DNA from: Phenylobacterium sp. | Lineage (GTDB): Bacteria > Pseudomonadota > Alphaproteobacteria > Caulobacterales > Caulobacteraceae | Length of the DNA stretch: 64,000 nucleotides | Reading direction: 5' to 3' | Assembly: GCF_004299445.1 (NCBI RefSeq) | Contig: NZ_SCTC01000078.1 | Span: 24,619-88,618, forward strand | Part shown: positions 1 through 7,442 of the stretch, piece by piece | Position numbering within the stretch: the first letter of the stretch is position 1 | How the letters are laid out: every line of letters starts with the position of its first letter | Translations under genes and position numbers: made by a program | The notes under the pieces: generated by a model | Databases searched by the model: none | What the model saw: only the letters and a program-made list of their open reading frames with translations | What the model was told of the DNA's origin: nothing

Positions 1-1
1 G

Positions 2-130
2 CGCGAGACGAAGCAGCGCCTCATTGTCGACGCGGCGATCGCGAGGTACCTCGACAGTGCCGAGCGAGAGGAGTCGGTTGCGGCAGCGCCTCCACCGCCA
101 GTTGCGGCCGAGGCCACCCATGGTCAATGA
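2..130 (+). CDS. C-terminal fragment of a protein, possibly portal
   Basis: Only the last 42 codons are inside the window. They encode a charged helix followed by an Ala/Pro-rich tail, and the stop overlaps the next start by 11 bases, as in a translationally coupled late operon. Lying just upstream of the minor head gene, it could be the portal protein; this is inferred from position alone, since no portal motif is visible. Confidence 0.5.
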   Translation, partial: RETKQRLIVDAAIARYLDSAEREESVAAAPPPPVAAEATHGQ

Positions 131-473
131 CTTCCCGATGACCCAGGGCGATCTGCTCCCGCTCATCGACCAGGTCTTGCTCAACGGCGACGACAGCGTC
201 CGCGACCTGACCAACTGCACGGTCACGTTTCGCTTCCGGATGTACGGTGACGATCCTTCTCTCGCGACCGAGCGCTCGGCCACCATCGTCGGGGCTCCGA
301 CGGACGGCCACGTGCGGTACTCCTGGCAGCCTGGCGACACCGACCGGACCCCGTTGATGCTCGCGGAGTGGGTCGTGTACTTCCCGGGCACGCTGCCTGA
401 GACGTTCCCGAACGGCAGGAGCGACGAGTTCCCGAGCGGGTACATCAGGGTCGCAATCAAGCCGAAGCTGTGA
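120..473 (+). CDS. Small virion-associated protein of unknown function
   Basis: A 117-residue protein. I chose the ATG at 120 because it overlaps the upstream stop and begins the conserved-looking part (MTQGDLLPLI, then DLTNCTVTFRFR). That pattern, low-complexity start then DLT..TV.F..R, resembles the N-terminal beta module of phage BppU-like baseplate proteins, but here it sits among head genes. No catalytic motif is visible. Function unassigned. Confidence 0.6.
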   Translation: MVNDFPMTQGDLLPLIDQVLLNGDDSVRDLTNCTVTFRFRMYGDDPSLATERSATIVGAPTDGHVRYSWQPGDTDRTPLMLAEWVVYFPGTLPETFPNGRSDEFPSGYIRVAIKPKL

Positions 474-476
474 ACC

Positions 477-743
477 ATGATCATCGGTGATGCTTATAAG
501 TTCGTTGGCCTCGGGGACGATCCGATCGTGAAGGCGGACGCACCCGTTGCCGAAACCGACGAGGCATATGCAACCGCCGGTCGGGCGGCAGCCGATCGCC
601 TCTGGATGATTCCGGGAGCACGCACGCATGACGACCCCGGACGGCTGGTTTACTTCACTGTCGCCATACCGGTGTCGCAGGAACTGATGCAGCAGGCGCG
701 CATGGCGTTCGAGGAGCGCTGGGCGATGCTGGCGCAATCCTAG
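477..743 (+). CDS. Hypothetical protein between head genes
   Basis: An 88-residue protein not recognised from any family. It starts 3 bases after the previous stop and ends 5 bases before the minor head gene, so it belongs to the same late operon. It has a hydrophilic N-terminus and a short C-terminal amphipathic helix, with no cysteines or membrane segment. Confidence 0.55.
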   Translation: MIIGDAYKFVGLGDDPIVKADAPVAETDEAYATAGRAAADRLWMIPGARTHDDPGRLVYFTVAIPVSQELMQQARMAFEERWAMLAQS

Positions 744-748
744 CCGTC

Positions 749-2344
749 ATGGCCGTCGCCGAACTGCCCGGCATCCCCATCGATCCGGACCGCTTCCACG
801 AGGCTGTCGCGGCCATCAGGAAGAAGCTACCGGTCTCCGATGAGCAGTGGGAGCAGCTGACCGACGACGAGCGAGAGACGGCGATCAAGGTCGGAGTCGC
901 CGCCCAGGGCGACCTCGTGCAGGACGTGTTCGACGCGCTCGATCGGGCCGTCGCGGATGGGACCACCTTCGAGGACTTCAAGGCGGAGGTCGGGCAACAG
1001 CTCGCGGACGACTGGGGCGGCGAGGATGGCGCGCGGCTGGAAACGATTTTCAGAAGTGGGGTCATGTCCGCCTACAACGATGGGCGCGAAGAGATCTTCA
1101 GCGACCCTGCCGTCAAGGAGGAGCGACCTTATTGGCGATGGGAACTCGTCGATGATGGGAGCCAGGGCAAGGACGATCCCTGTCTGGATTTCGAGGATCT
1201 GATCCTGCCGGCCGACGACCCGTTCTGGGACAGTCACCCGCAGCCGTATCACGTTAACTGCGTGGCGCCGTGGACGATGATCGAGACGCCGTCAGGGTCT
1301 GTCGAGATCGGCAGACTGCGAAGGGGTGATCTGGTTCGATCTCACGATGGCGCCTATCACCCGATCACGCAGGTTTTTGTGACCCATCACGACGGCTGCC
1401 TGCGAGTGATCCGCAACCTGGAGAAGATCCTTCACGTGACGGCGAACCACCCGATGGCCGCACAGGGTCGATGGGTCCGCGCAGATTCGCTTGATGTCGA
1501 GCGCGATCAGCTGTGGGTACTTCAGGGTGAATCCTCGGTAGCGCAGGACGCGCCAGCCGAGCGAAGTGGCCAATTCTTCGAAGGTACCGTCATAGGCCGA
1601 CTTCTTCGGCGTGTCGTGCCATTGGCCGCCATCGAGTTCTATCGCCAGCTTCTCGGAGACCACCGCAAGATCCGTGCTTCGACCATCGATCGAGAAATTT
1701 GGAATAGATTCGATCCCGGACGCGCGCAGAGCCTGATACACGGCGCGTTCGTTCTTGCTGCAAAACGTGCCCTGTCGTGCCAGGGCGCGCTTCAGAATCT
1801 CCTCCCTGCTTACCGTTCGGCCGCGGGCCGCCGCGTTCGCATCCCGAACCTGGAGTCGGCGGGCCTCGATGTCCATGGTCTTATATCGCCGGGCGTTGTC
1901 ATCGGAAATCGAGCGCACAACACCGTGGCGCGCAAGAAGCCGATTTATCGGCGTGCGACTGCATCCATACCGCGCAGCGATGGATACCGTGGTCTCCCCG
2001 CCGAGGTAGAGGCTGACGATTTCCTGCTCCGGAAACGAGATGGGCGTTCGCCCCTTCTTTCCCATGCCTTCATCAAATCGCACATCGACATCGATCTCAA
2101 AATGTACACCGGCAATGTCTACAACCTGGAGATCGAGGGAGCGCGGACGTTCGTCGCCGACGGATTCCTAGTTCATAACTGCCGCTGCACCAAGAGCGCG
2201 CTCAGCCGCGAGGAGGCCGAGGACGAAGGCATCAGCGACTCCGCCCCACGCGGCGACAAGAGCGACATGGAAGAGGACTGGTCCCCCGACGTCGGGAAAT
2301 ACGACGCTTCGATCAGGGACGAGATCGAGAGCCGGCTGAAGTAG
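749..2344 (+). CDS. Mu gpF/SPP1 gp7-type minor head protein interrupted by an intein
   Basis: The 531-residue product is a head morphogenesis protein split by a 307-residue intein. The N-extein (1-170) is a helical phage head domain ending PQPYHVN; the C-extein resumes at C478 with CRCTKS. Joining them restores the H.NCRC signature of the Mu F/SPP1 gp7 family. The intein (171-477) has Cys1, block A (TMIETPSGSVEIGRLRRGD), block B (HVTANHP) and C-terminal FLVHN followed by Cys. After splicing the mature protein would be about 224 residues, short for the family. Its middle third is read from DNA whose other strand encodes a nuclease. Role: minor capsid protein at the portal end of the head. Confidence 0.88.
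   Translation: MAVAELPGIPIDPDRFHEAVAAIRKKLPVSDEQWEQLTDDERETAIKVGVAAQGDLVQDVFDALDRAVADGTTFEDFKAEVGQQLADDWGGEDGARLETIFRSGVMSAYNDGREEIFSDPAVKEERPYWRWELVDDGSQGKDDPCLDFEDLILPADDPFWDSHPQPYHVNCVAPWTMIETPSGSVEIGRLRRGDLVRSHDGAYHPITQVFVTHHDGCLRVIRNLEKILHVTANHPMAAQGRWVRADSLDVERDQLWVLQGESSVAQDAPAERSGQFFEGTVIGRLLRRVVPLAAIEFYRQLLGDHRKIRASTIDREIWNRFDPGRAQSLIHGAFVLAAKRALSCQGALQNLLPAYRSAAGRRVRIPNLESAGLDVHGLISPGVVIGNRAHNTVARKKPIYRRATASIPRSDGYRGLPAEVEADDFLLRKRDGRSPLLSHAFIKSHIDIDLKMYTGNVYNLEIEGARTFVADGFLVHNCRCTKSALSREEAEDEGISDSAPRGDKSDMEEDWSPDVGKYDASIRDEIESRLK
1259..2179 (+). other. Intein inserted in the conserved NCRC motif of the minor head protein
   Basis: In-frame, 307 codons. Conserved splicing residues are all present: Cys1 (codon at 1259), the TANH motif of block B, penultimate His-Asn (VHN) and Cys+1 (codon at 2180). 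The Hint fold can be made from about 90 N-terminal and 31 C-terminal residues; the roughly 180 residues between show no LAGLIDADG or HNH motif in the sense frame. Instead this stretch is the complement of an antisense nuclease gene (1292-2083). The insertion site is the most conserved motif of the host protein, as is usual for inteins. Confidence 0.88.
1292..2083 (-). CDS. HTH + Vsr/DUF559-like nuclease encoded antisense inside the intein (putative homing endonuclease)
   Basis: A 263-residue product from GTG 2083 (257 from ATG 2065). Residues 17-56 form a helix-turn-helix (IAARYGCSRTPINRLL). Residues 108-202 match the PD-(D/E)XK/Vsr-like fold seen in DUF559 and EDxHD homing nucleases: E112, D138 (STDLAVV), E149 and D151 (LAIELDGGQWHD), then GWRVLRYRG at 176-184. 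The gene lies wholly inside the intein on the other strand, in exact codon register with the sense frame. Start sites are weak: GAAGG sits only one base before ATG 2065. I infer that this nuclease mobilises the intein; this needs testing. Its DNA is less GC-rich than the flanking head genes. Confidence 0.75.
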   Translation of the reverse strand: MRFDEGMGKKGRTPISFPEQEIVSLYLGGETTVSIAARYGCSRTPINRLLARHGVVRSISDDNARRYKTMDIEARRLQVRDANAAARGRTVSREEILKRALARQGTFCSKNERAVYQALRASGIESIPNFSIDGRSTDLAVVSEKLAIELDGGQWHDTPKKSAYDGTFEELATSLGWRVLRYRGFTLKYPQLIALDIKRICADPSTLCGHRVVRRHVKDLLQVADHSQAAVVMGHKNLRDRVIGAIVRSNQITPSQSADLDRP

Positions 2345-2559
2345 CCACCGGCCCAGCGATGATTCATGAGCGGAAATCTCTCCCCCACCAATCACCAAGG
2401 GAGAGCAAACGCCAGCGACGGATCCCCCGTCGCATACACAGTCGCCGAGCCGGCTAGATCAGAACCTATACTGACGAATGTTGAGTCTCAAGAACCGCTC
2501 TAGGCCGCGCGGCGAGTAGAGGTTGGATTGGACTACCCGGTGGCAACCCATGGACGGAA

Positions 2560-2880
2560 TCACTCGTCGTCGCTCTGCGTATACCCGATCTCCGAGATCC
2601 GGGCCCCCTGTTTGACTCCGGCCAGGTCAATAGACGAGAACGACAGAACCGGCACTGAACCGCTCGCGTCTCGTCGGTCGTCCGGCAAACGGACGAAATA
2701 ATCCGGAGCATCTGGTCGCACAGACTCCGAGGCAAACAGCCAGCAATCGGCGATGCTGACGGGCTCGAGGTCACTGGCGTCAGGAAACCACGCCAAAATC
2801 ACGATCTGAGGATGGCGAAGCTCGCCGGCTTCGTGCGCTCCACGCATGTCGAACCGGTAGCGCTTACCTGCGTGTGACAT
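2560..2880 (-). CDS. Small protein, paralogue of the gene at 32202-32483
   Basis: A 106-residue protein not assigned to a named family. It begins MSHAGKRYRFDM and shares with the product of 32202-32483 the pattern YRFDM.G.H.AGE.RHPQ, then AWFPDASD.E and DCWLF. The C-terminal half (SFSSIDLAGVKQGARISEIG) has no match in the paralogue. It lies on the minus strand, 46 bases after dapB, inside a rightward late operon, so both genes look like a small separately transcribed cargo unit. Confidence 0.7.
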   Translation of the reverse strand: MSHAGKRYRFDMRGAHEAGELRHPQIVILAWFPDASDLEPVSIADCWLFASESVRPDAPDYFVRLPDDRRDASGSVPVLSFSSIDLAGVKQGARISEIGYTQSDDE

Positions 2881-2926
2881 GGCGAGAATTCTACCTGATC
2901 TAGCCTGCGTCGCCGGTGCAATTTGG

Positions 2927-3745
2927 TCACGTCCCGAGGACGGCGCGCATGTCGTAGAGCCCCGGCGGCCGGCCGGCGACCCACAGCGCGGCGCGCACCG
3001 CGCCCTGCGCGAAGGTGTCCCGGGACGACGCCCGATGCGTGATCTCGATGCGCTCGCCGTCGCCGAAGAAGAAGACGGTGTGGTCGCCGACGACGTCGCC
3101 GCCGCGCAGGGTCTGGATGCCGATCTCGCCGCGCGGCCGCGCGCCGATCTCGCCGTGGCGGGCGTAGCGGGCGACGGCGGCGAGGTCGCGTCCGGCCCCC
3201 TCGGCGGCCGCCTCGGCCAGACGCAGCGCCGTCCCCGACGGGGCGTCGCGCTTGGCGCGGTGGTGCGCCTCGACGACGTCGATGTCGTAGCTCGGCCCCA
3301 GGGCGCGCGCGGCGTCGGCGACCAGCTTGAGCAGCACGTTGACGCCGACCGACATGTTGGGCGCGAAGACGATGGGGACGCGGCGGGCCGCGGCCTCGAG
3401 CTCGGCGCGCTCGGCGGCGCCGAGGCCGGTGGTGCCGATGACCAGCGCGGCGCCCGCGGCGGCGCCCGCGCGCGCGGCGGCCACCGTCGCGGCCGGGACG
3501 CTGAAGTCGATCCAGACGTCGGCGGCGCCGGCCGCCGGCGCGGCGCCCTGGACGGCGACACCCAGCGCGGCGCCGCCCGCCAGCACGCCGGCGTCCTGGC
3601 CGACGGCCGGGCTGTCCGCGCGCTCGACGGCGGCGCCGAGCGCGCCGCCCGGCGTGCCAGCGACGACGCGCACGATGGCGCGCCCCATCTTGCCGTTGGC
3701 GCCGAGCACGGCGATGCGCACGGGGGCCAAGGTCGACGTCGACAT
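2927..3745 (-). CDS. dapB: 4-hydroxy-tetrahydrodipicolinate reductase (DapB)
   Basis: A 272-residue, full-length enzyme of lysine and diaminopimelate synthesis (NAD(P)H-dependent reduction of hydroxy-tetrahydrodipicolinate; cytoplasmic homotetramer in known members). The Rossmann motif GANGKMG is at 15-21, DFSVP at 80-84, GTTGL at 104-108, APNMSVGVN at 128-136, the active-site stretch H161-H162-x-x-K165 followed by DAPSGTA, and the C-terminal GLYDM at 262-266. Nothing is missing. Roughly four bases in five are G or C, well above the flanking phage genes, and it runs against the late operon. This suggests recent capture from a GC-rich bacterium. No clear ribosome site precedes the ATG. Confidence 0.93.
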   Translation of the reverse strand: MSTSTLAPVRIAVLGANGKMGRAIVRVVAGTPGGALGAAVERADSPAVGQDAGVLAGGAALGVAVQGAAPAAGAADVWIDFSVPAATVAAARAGAAAGAALVIGTTGLGAAERAELEAAARRVPIVFAPNMSVGVNVLLKLVADAARALGPSYDIDVVEAHHRAKRDAPSGTALRLAEAAAEGAGRDLAAVARYARHGEIGARPRGEIGIQTLRGGDVVGDHTVFFFGDGERIEITHRASSRDTFAQGAVRAALWVAGRPPGLYDMRAVLGT

Positions 3746-3851
3746 GCGCCGGACTCTACACCGTTTCGATGGCCGAACGCCGACGTTGATCTAGCCGGCA
3801 ATCTACATAGTCGTTTTTGAGTGTGAGCACTCTGGCCCGGACCCTTGACGT

Positions 3852-5033
3852 GTGAAGGGCCGCCAAAGCCTACGGAATTCGCAAACGAGCGCTCTGACAT
3901 CGGCGTACTCGACCACGTTCGACCCGCCCGCCGAAGGGCAGCCGGTCGTTGCGCCGAGCGAGTTCCGGGTCTTCCGCGCCGGGATCAATCAGTCGAGCAA
4001 GGGCGACTTCCTCTTCGACGACGATGCCGCCAAGTCGGTCATGGCCGCGTTCGCCAAGAAGGGGACGCCGCCAACGATGGACTACGAGCACCAGGCGCTG
4101 GCCCAGCCTCCCGTGGAGGCCCCGGCGTCGTGCTCGTCCTGGATTCCGGAGGTTCGCAACGGCGAGCTCTGGGCGACGTCCTGCAACTGGACTGACCGAG
4201 CCAGGCGGATGATCGAGGCGCGCGAGTACACGCGCTTCTCCCCGGCGTTCCTGCACGACATCGAGACGATGCGGATCCTCGTGGTCCTCAACGTCGCGCT
4301 CACCAACGTTGAGGCCCTGGACAACGTCCAGCCGCTCGTCGCCGCCACCGCGGCAGCCACCGCAACCGCAACCGACCCAGGAGTGACCCCCATGAAGCCC
4401 ATGGCCTGCAAGCAGTGCTCTGTCTCCCTGAAGGCTCCGACCGACGACGACGACGGCGACGAGATGTACTGCAAGACCTGCAAGAGCGCGTCGACGACGA
4501 GAGCCAGCATGCTGACGCTCGTCGGCCTGACGGCGACCGCGCCGGACAACGTGGTGGCCGTCGAACTGTCGGCGATCGCCTCGTTCAACGGGGAGATCCT
4601 GCGCACGACCGGCAAGGCATCCCGCGCCGAGGCGCTCGGGGTGATCGAGGGTTGGAAGGCGAATGCCACCGAGGTGGTCATGCTGCGGGCCGCCGAGGTG
4701 TCCCGCGAGAGCGCGCGCATCAAGGCGGAGTTCGACGCTGCGATCTCGGGCGCGATCGAGGCTGGCAAGGTCCCGCCCGCCGAGAAGGACGCACTCATCC
4801 TCTTCGCCGGAACGCCGAACGCCGAGAACCTCGCGCGCCTGACGGCCTACCTGGCGACGAAGGCCGTGGTGGTCCCGCGCGGCGAGACCAGGTCTCCGGC
4901 CGGCGGCGGCGCCACCGGCGATGTCATCACGCCGGAGGACATCCAGATGGCGAAGCTGACCGCGAACCCGGCGCAGACCATCGAGGACGTCCGGAAGTTC
5001 AAGCTCGCCCAGCTCGGGCGGGCGTCGGCGTAA
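3852..5033 (+). CDS. Mu gpI-like prohead protease with C-terminal scaffold
   Basis: A 393-residue protein. Residues 37-160 match the Mu I protease family (FRVFRAGINQSSKGDFLFDD, then PTMDYEHQAL and a SSWIPE motif after it). The rest is a helical scaffold-type region. As in Mu, the scaffold appears to be made separately from an internal start (4392). Odd feature: right after that start comes a four-cysteine zinc-ribbon-like insert (C186, C189, C207, C210) split by an acidic run. The start is GTG 3852, with no strong ribosome site. Acts in the prohead, cutting scaffold and capsid proteins. Confidence 0.82.
   Translation: MKGRQSLRNSQTSALTSAYSTTFDPPAEGQPVVAPSEFRVFRAGINQSSKGDFLFDDDAAKSVMAAFAKKGTPPTMDYEHQALAQPPVEAPASCSSWIPEVRNGELWATSCNWTDRARRMIEAREYTRFSPAFLHDIETMRILVVLNVALTNVEALDNVQPLVAATAAATATATDPGVTPMKPMACKQCSVSLKAPTDDDDGDEMYCKTCKSASTTRASMLTLVGLTATAPDNVVAVELSAIASFNGEILRTTGKASRAEALGVIEGWKANATEVVMLRAAEVSRESARIKAEFDAAISGAIEAGKVPPAEKDALILFAGTPNAENLARLTAYLATKAVVVPRGETRSPAGGGATGDVITPEDIQMAKLTANPAQTIEDVRKFKLAQLGRASA
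4392..5033 (+). CDS. Internally started scaffold protein (Mu gpZ-like), in frame within the protease gene
   Basis: ATG 4392 is in frame with the protease and is preceded at 4379-4383 by AGGAG with 8 bases of spacing, much better than the start of the full-length gene. The 213-residue product would contain the CxxC..CxxC insert and the helical C-terminal part. Mu makes its scaffold gpZ from the 3' half of gene I in the same way. Expression is inferred from this arrangement. Confidence 0.65.
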   Translation: MKPMACKQCSVSLKAPTDDDDGDEMYCKTCKSASTTRASMLTLVGLTATAPDNVVAVELSAIASFNGEILRTTGKASRAEALGVIEGWKANATEVVMLRAAEVSRESARIKAEFDAAISGAIEAGKVPPAEKDALILFAGTPNAENLARLTAYLATKAVVVPRGETRSPAGGGATGDVITPEDIQMAKLTANPAQTIEDVRKFKLAQLGRASA

Positions 5034-5082
5034 CGGCGCCCCAACGGCAATCACCGCAACCAACACGACGAGGAACTAGACC

Positions 5083-5907
5083 ATGACCGCACTCACCGCT
5101 CCCCGCGCCACCGAGACCAAGGGCGTCGACAAGGTTCTGCTGGAGGCATTCGACATCCAGCTCTCGGCCGGCGTGGTCGTCTACAACGGCGCGCTCGTCA
5201 TGACCAAGGCCGGCTACGGTCGGCCGGCGGCTGCAGGCGTCGGCTTCGTCTGCGCTGGCTGGGCGGAACTCTCGCCTAGCCAGCCGTCCGTGACGGGCGG
5301 CGCGACGGACGGCGCCAACTTCGTCGGCCTCAGCACCAACAAGCTGCGCGTGCGTGCGGGCTGCGGGTGGTTCAACAACTCGACCTCGACGGATCAGATC
5401 CTCCAGGCCAACTGCTCCGGGAACACCCTCTGCTATCTGGCGGACGACAACACCGTCGCGTTGACCAGCAATGCGGGGGCGAGGTCGGTCGCCGGTGTCA
5501 TCGTCGAGATCGACTCCTCCGGCAAGAAGGTGCTCGTTTCGGTCTCGCCGCAGATCCCGCTCAACCCGGCGCTCAGCACGGGAACGGCGTTCCTCGGCAT
5601 TGGCAGCATCGAGGCGATCTCTGCGGCGGGCGCGCTCAGCGTCAACACGGAGATCAGCACCCTGGCCGTCACCGGCACCACGGCCTACACGCTCGCGAAC
5701 GGCCTCTACATCGGCCAGATCAAGCGAGCGGTCGTCATCAGCGGCGCGTCGACGCCGGTCGGCACCATCACCCCGGCCACCCCGTCGGGCCTCGCGACGA
5801 TCACCACGCTGACCGCCAAGGGCTCGGGCGTCGAGTTCGAGTGGGCCAACCCCGCCAGCCCGGCCTGGTACCTAAAGGCCGTTTTCGGCGGCGCCACCGT
5901 CACCTAA
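5083..5907 (+). CDS. Probable head decoration/stabilisation protein
   Basis: A 274-residue, beta-rich protein between protease and major capsid genes, the usual place of a decoration protein. It has an N-terminal stretch of the type found in DUF2190-like decoration proteins (VVYNGALVMTKAGYG..PAA) and a Thr/Ala/Gly-rich C-terminal half. Ribosome site GAGGAA lies upstream of ATG 5083. Assigned by position and composition, not by a specific motif. Confidence 0.6.
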   Translation: MTALTAPRATETKGVDKVLLEAFDIQLSAGVVVYNGALVMTKAGYGRPAAAGVGFVCAGWAELSPSQPSVTGGATDGANFVGLSTNKLRVRAGCGWFNNSTSTDQILQANCSGNTLCYLADDNTVALTSNAGARSVAGVIVEIDSSGKKVLVSVSPQIPLNPALSTGTAFLGIGSIEAISAAGALSVNTEISTLAVTGTTAYTLANGLYIGQIKRAVVISGASTPVGTITPATPSGLATITTLTAKGSGVEFEWANPASPAWYLKAVFGGATVT

Positions 5908-5942
5908 CCCGCGTCCCCAACTGAGAACACCGGAGAAACATC

Positions 5943-6893
5943 ATGGCAGCCTCGCCCCTCACTCCCGCACTCCTGCAAGCGTTCTTCGTCCAGTCGGAAA
6001 CGCGGTTCCAGAAGGCGTATCTCGATCACCTCCCGTACTGGGACAAGTTCGCCGAGTTCGTGCCGAGCTCGACCGAGACCACCATCCACAACTGGATCGC
6101 CCAGATGGCTGACATGGAGGAGTGGGTCGGCGAGAAGACGGTCCGAGCCATCAAGGCCCGCGCCTATCCGATCACCAACAAGCCGTTCCACCACACCTAC
6201 GAAGTGGACCGGGACAAGATCGCCGACGACCAAGCCGGGGTCTATGCCCGCGCCCCCGAGATGCAGGCCGAGGCCGGCGCCCGCTGGCCCGAGGCAGTGG
6301 TAACGAAGCAGCTCCTGAGCGGCCTCACGGCGGTCGGCTACGACGGACAGCCGTTCTTCGACGCCAACCACCCGGTCGACATCGATGACCCCTCGCTGGG
6401 CGTGTACTCGAACTACAACACGGGTTCCACGCTGACGGCGACGACCTACGCGACGGCGAAGGCTCAGATGCGGTCGTTCAAGGGCGAGGCGGGCATCTCC
6501 CTGCAGCTGCAGCCGACGATCCTCATGGTCGGCCCGACGCTCGAGAAGACGGCGAAGGAGATTGTCCAGGCGACCAACATCACCATCCCGGTGCGGAACG
6601 TAGCGGGCACCGAGATCGTCGCCGCTGCCGCCGCCACGAACGTGTGGCAGGGCGACACCACGCTCATCGTCAACGAGCGGCTCATCGATGACACGGCGGG
6701 CGCCTGGTACATGTTCTCCACCAACCGGGTCAAGCCGCTGGCCTTCCAGCAGCGCGAGGCCGTTCACCGGATCCCGCTCGTCAACCCGAGCGATCCGAAC
6801 GTCTTCAACATGCGCAAGTTCGTGTTCTCCATTGAGGCGCGCGGCGCCGGCGGCTTCACGCTGCCGTTCACCGCCATCAAGAACGTGCCGTAA
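5943..6893 (+). CDS. Mu gpT-like major capsid protein
   Basis: A 316-residue protein matching the Mu major head subunit family: LLQAFFVQSETRFQKAY near the N-terminus, KAYPI-type strand (RAYPITNKPF), EVDRDKIADDQ, a FFDANHPV loop, and the FAFQQREA-like segment (KPLAFQQREAVH) near the C-terminus. It forms the icosahedral shell. It follows the scaffold and decoration genes, and ends in a TAATG overlap with the next gene. Confidence 0.9.
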   Translation: MAASPLTPALLQAFFVQSETRFQKAYLDHLPYWDKFAEFVPSSTETTIHNWIAQMADMEEWVGEKTVRAIKARAYPITNKPFHHTYEVDRDKIADDQAGVYARAPEMQAEAGARWPEAVVTKQLLSGLTAVGYDGQPFFDANHPVDIDDPSLGVYSNYNTGSTLTATTYATAKAQMRSFKGEAGISLQLQPTILMVGPTLEKTAKEIVQATNITIPVRNVAGTEIVAAAAATNVWQGDTTLIVNERLIDDTAGAWYMFSTNRVKPLAFQQREAVHRIPLVNPSDPNVFNMRKFVFSIEARGAGGFTLPFTAIKNVP

Positions 6894-7435
6894 TGGAGGA
6901 GCGCAAGTTCATCGGGCGGGTCCGGGTGACCGCCCACTCCACCATTGATGTCCCCTATCTCTGGCAGGCGAAGAGGTTCTTTCCGACCAAGGGGTACAAG
7001 GAGTTGGAGGTCCTCGACCAGGAGGAGGACCCGCCCGAGATCGTGACGTCCAGGCCGAACGCGAACAGCGGCATCCTGCAGGACATCGTCACCGCCGACC
7101 AGGATCGGTGCGGGCAGGCGTCCTACCGCCTGATCCTCGGCGACCCGCGCCTGGGGGTGCAGGAGACCGCGAGCATGAGCCACCAGATCATGGCGGCCGA
7201 GCTCGCGGCCAGCAAGACGCAGTTCCTGAAGCTGTCGGGCGAGCTGGTCGACGTGCGCGGAGCTCACGCCCGCGCGGAGGCGGAGAACCAGCAGTTGCGC
7301 GTCCGCATTCAGGAACTAGAGGCCCTCGTCGCCGGATCCGTTCCGGTCGAGAACGCCGCGGATGCCACGCCGGCCGAGGCGCGCAAGCGCCGCGGCAAGA
7401 CCGACGAAAAGGCGGCGGAGAAGACCACGTCGTAA
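6893..7435 (+). CDS. Hypothetical head-operon protein with C-terminal coiled coil
   Basis: A 180-residue protein. The first 85 residues are compact and unrecognised. Residues 98-145 look like a coiled coil (heptads of Ala, Leu and Glu), followed by a Lys/Arg-rich tail. It is coupled to the capsid gene by a TAATG overlap and precedes the DUF1320 connector, so a head-completion role is possible. Confidence 0.65.
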   Translation: MEERKFIGRVRVTAHSTIDVPYLWQAKRFFPTKGYKELEVLDQEEDPPEIVTSRPNANSGILQDIVTADQDRCGQASYRLILGDPRLGVQETASMSHQIMAAELAASKTQFLKLSGELVDVRGAHARAEAENQQLRVRIQELEALVAGSVPVENAADATPAEARKRRGKTDEKAAEKTTS

Positions 7436-7442
7436 CGAGAAA

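Noticed and set aside
2560..3900. 446-codon minus-strand frame running through dapB
   Set aside because: Only its last 106 residues form a real protein; the rest is a Ser/Arg/Pro-rich shadow of dapB in another frame.
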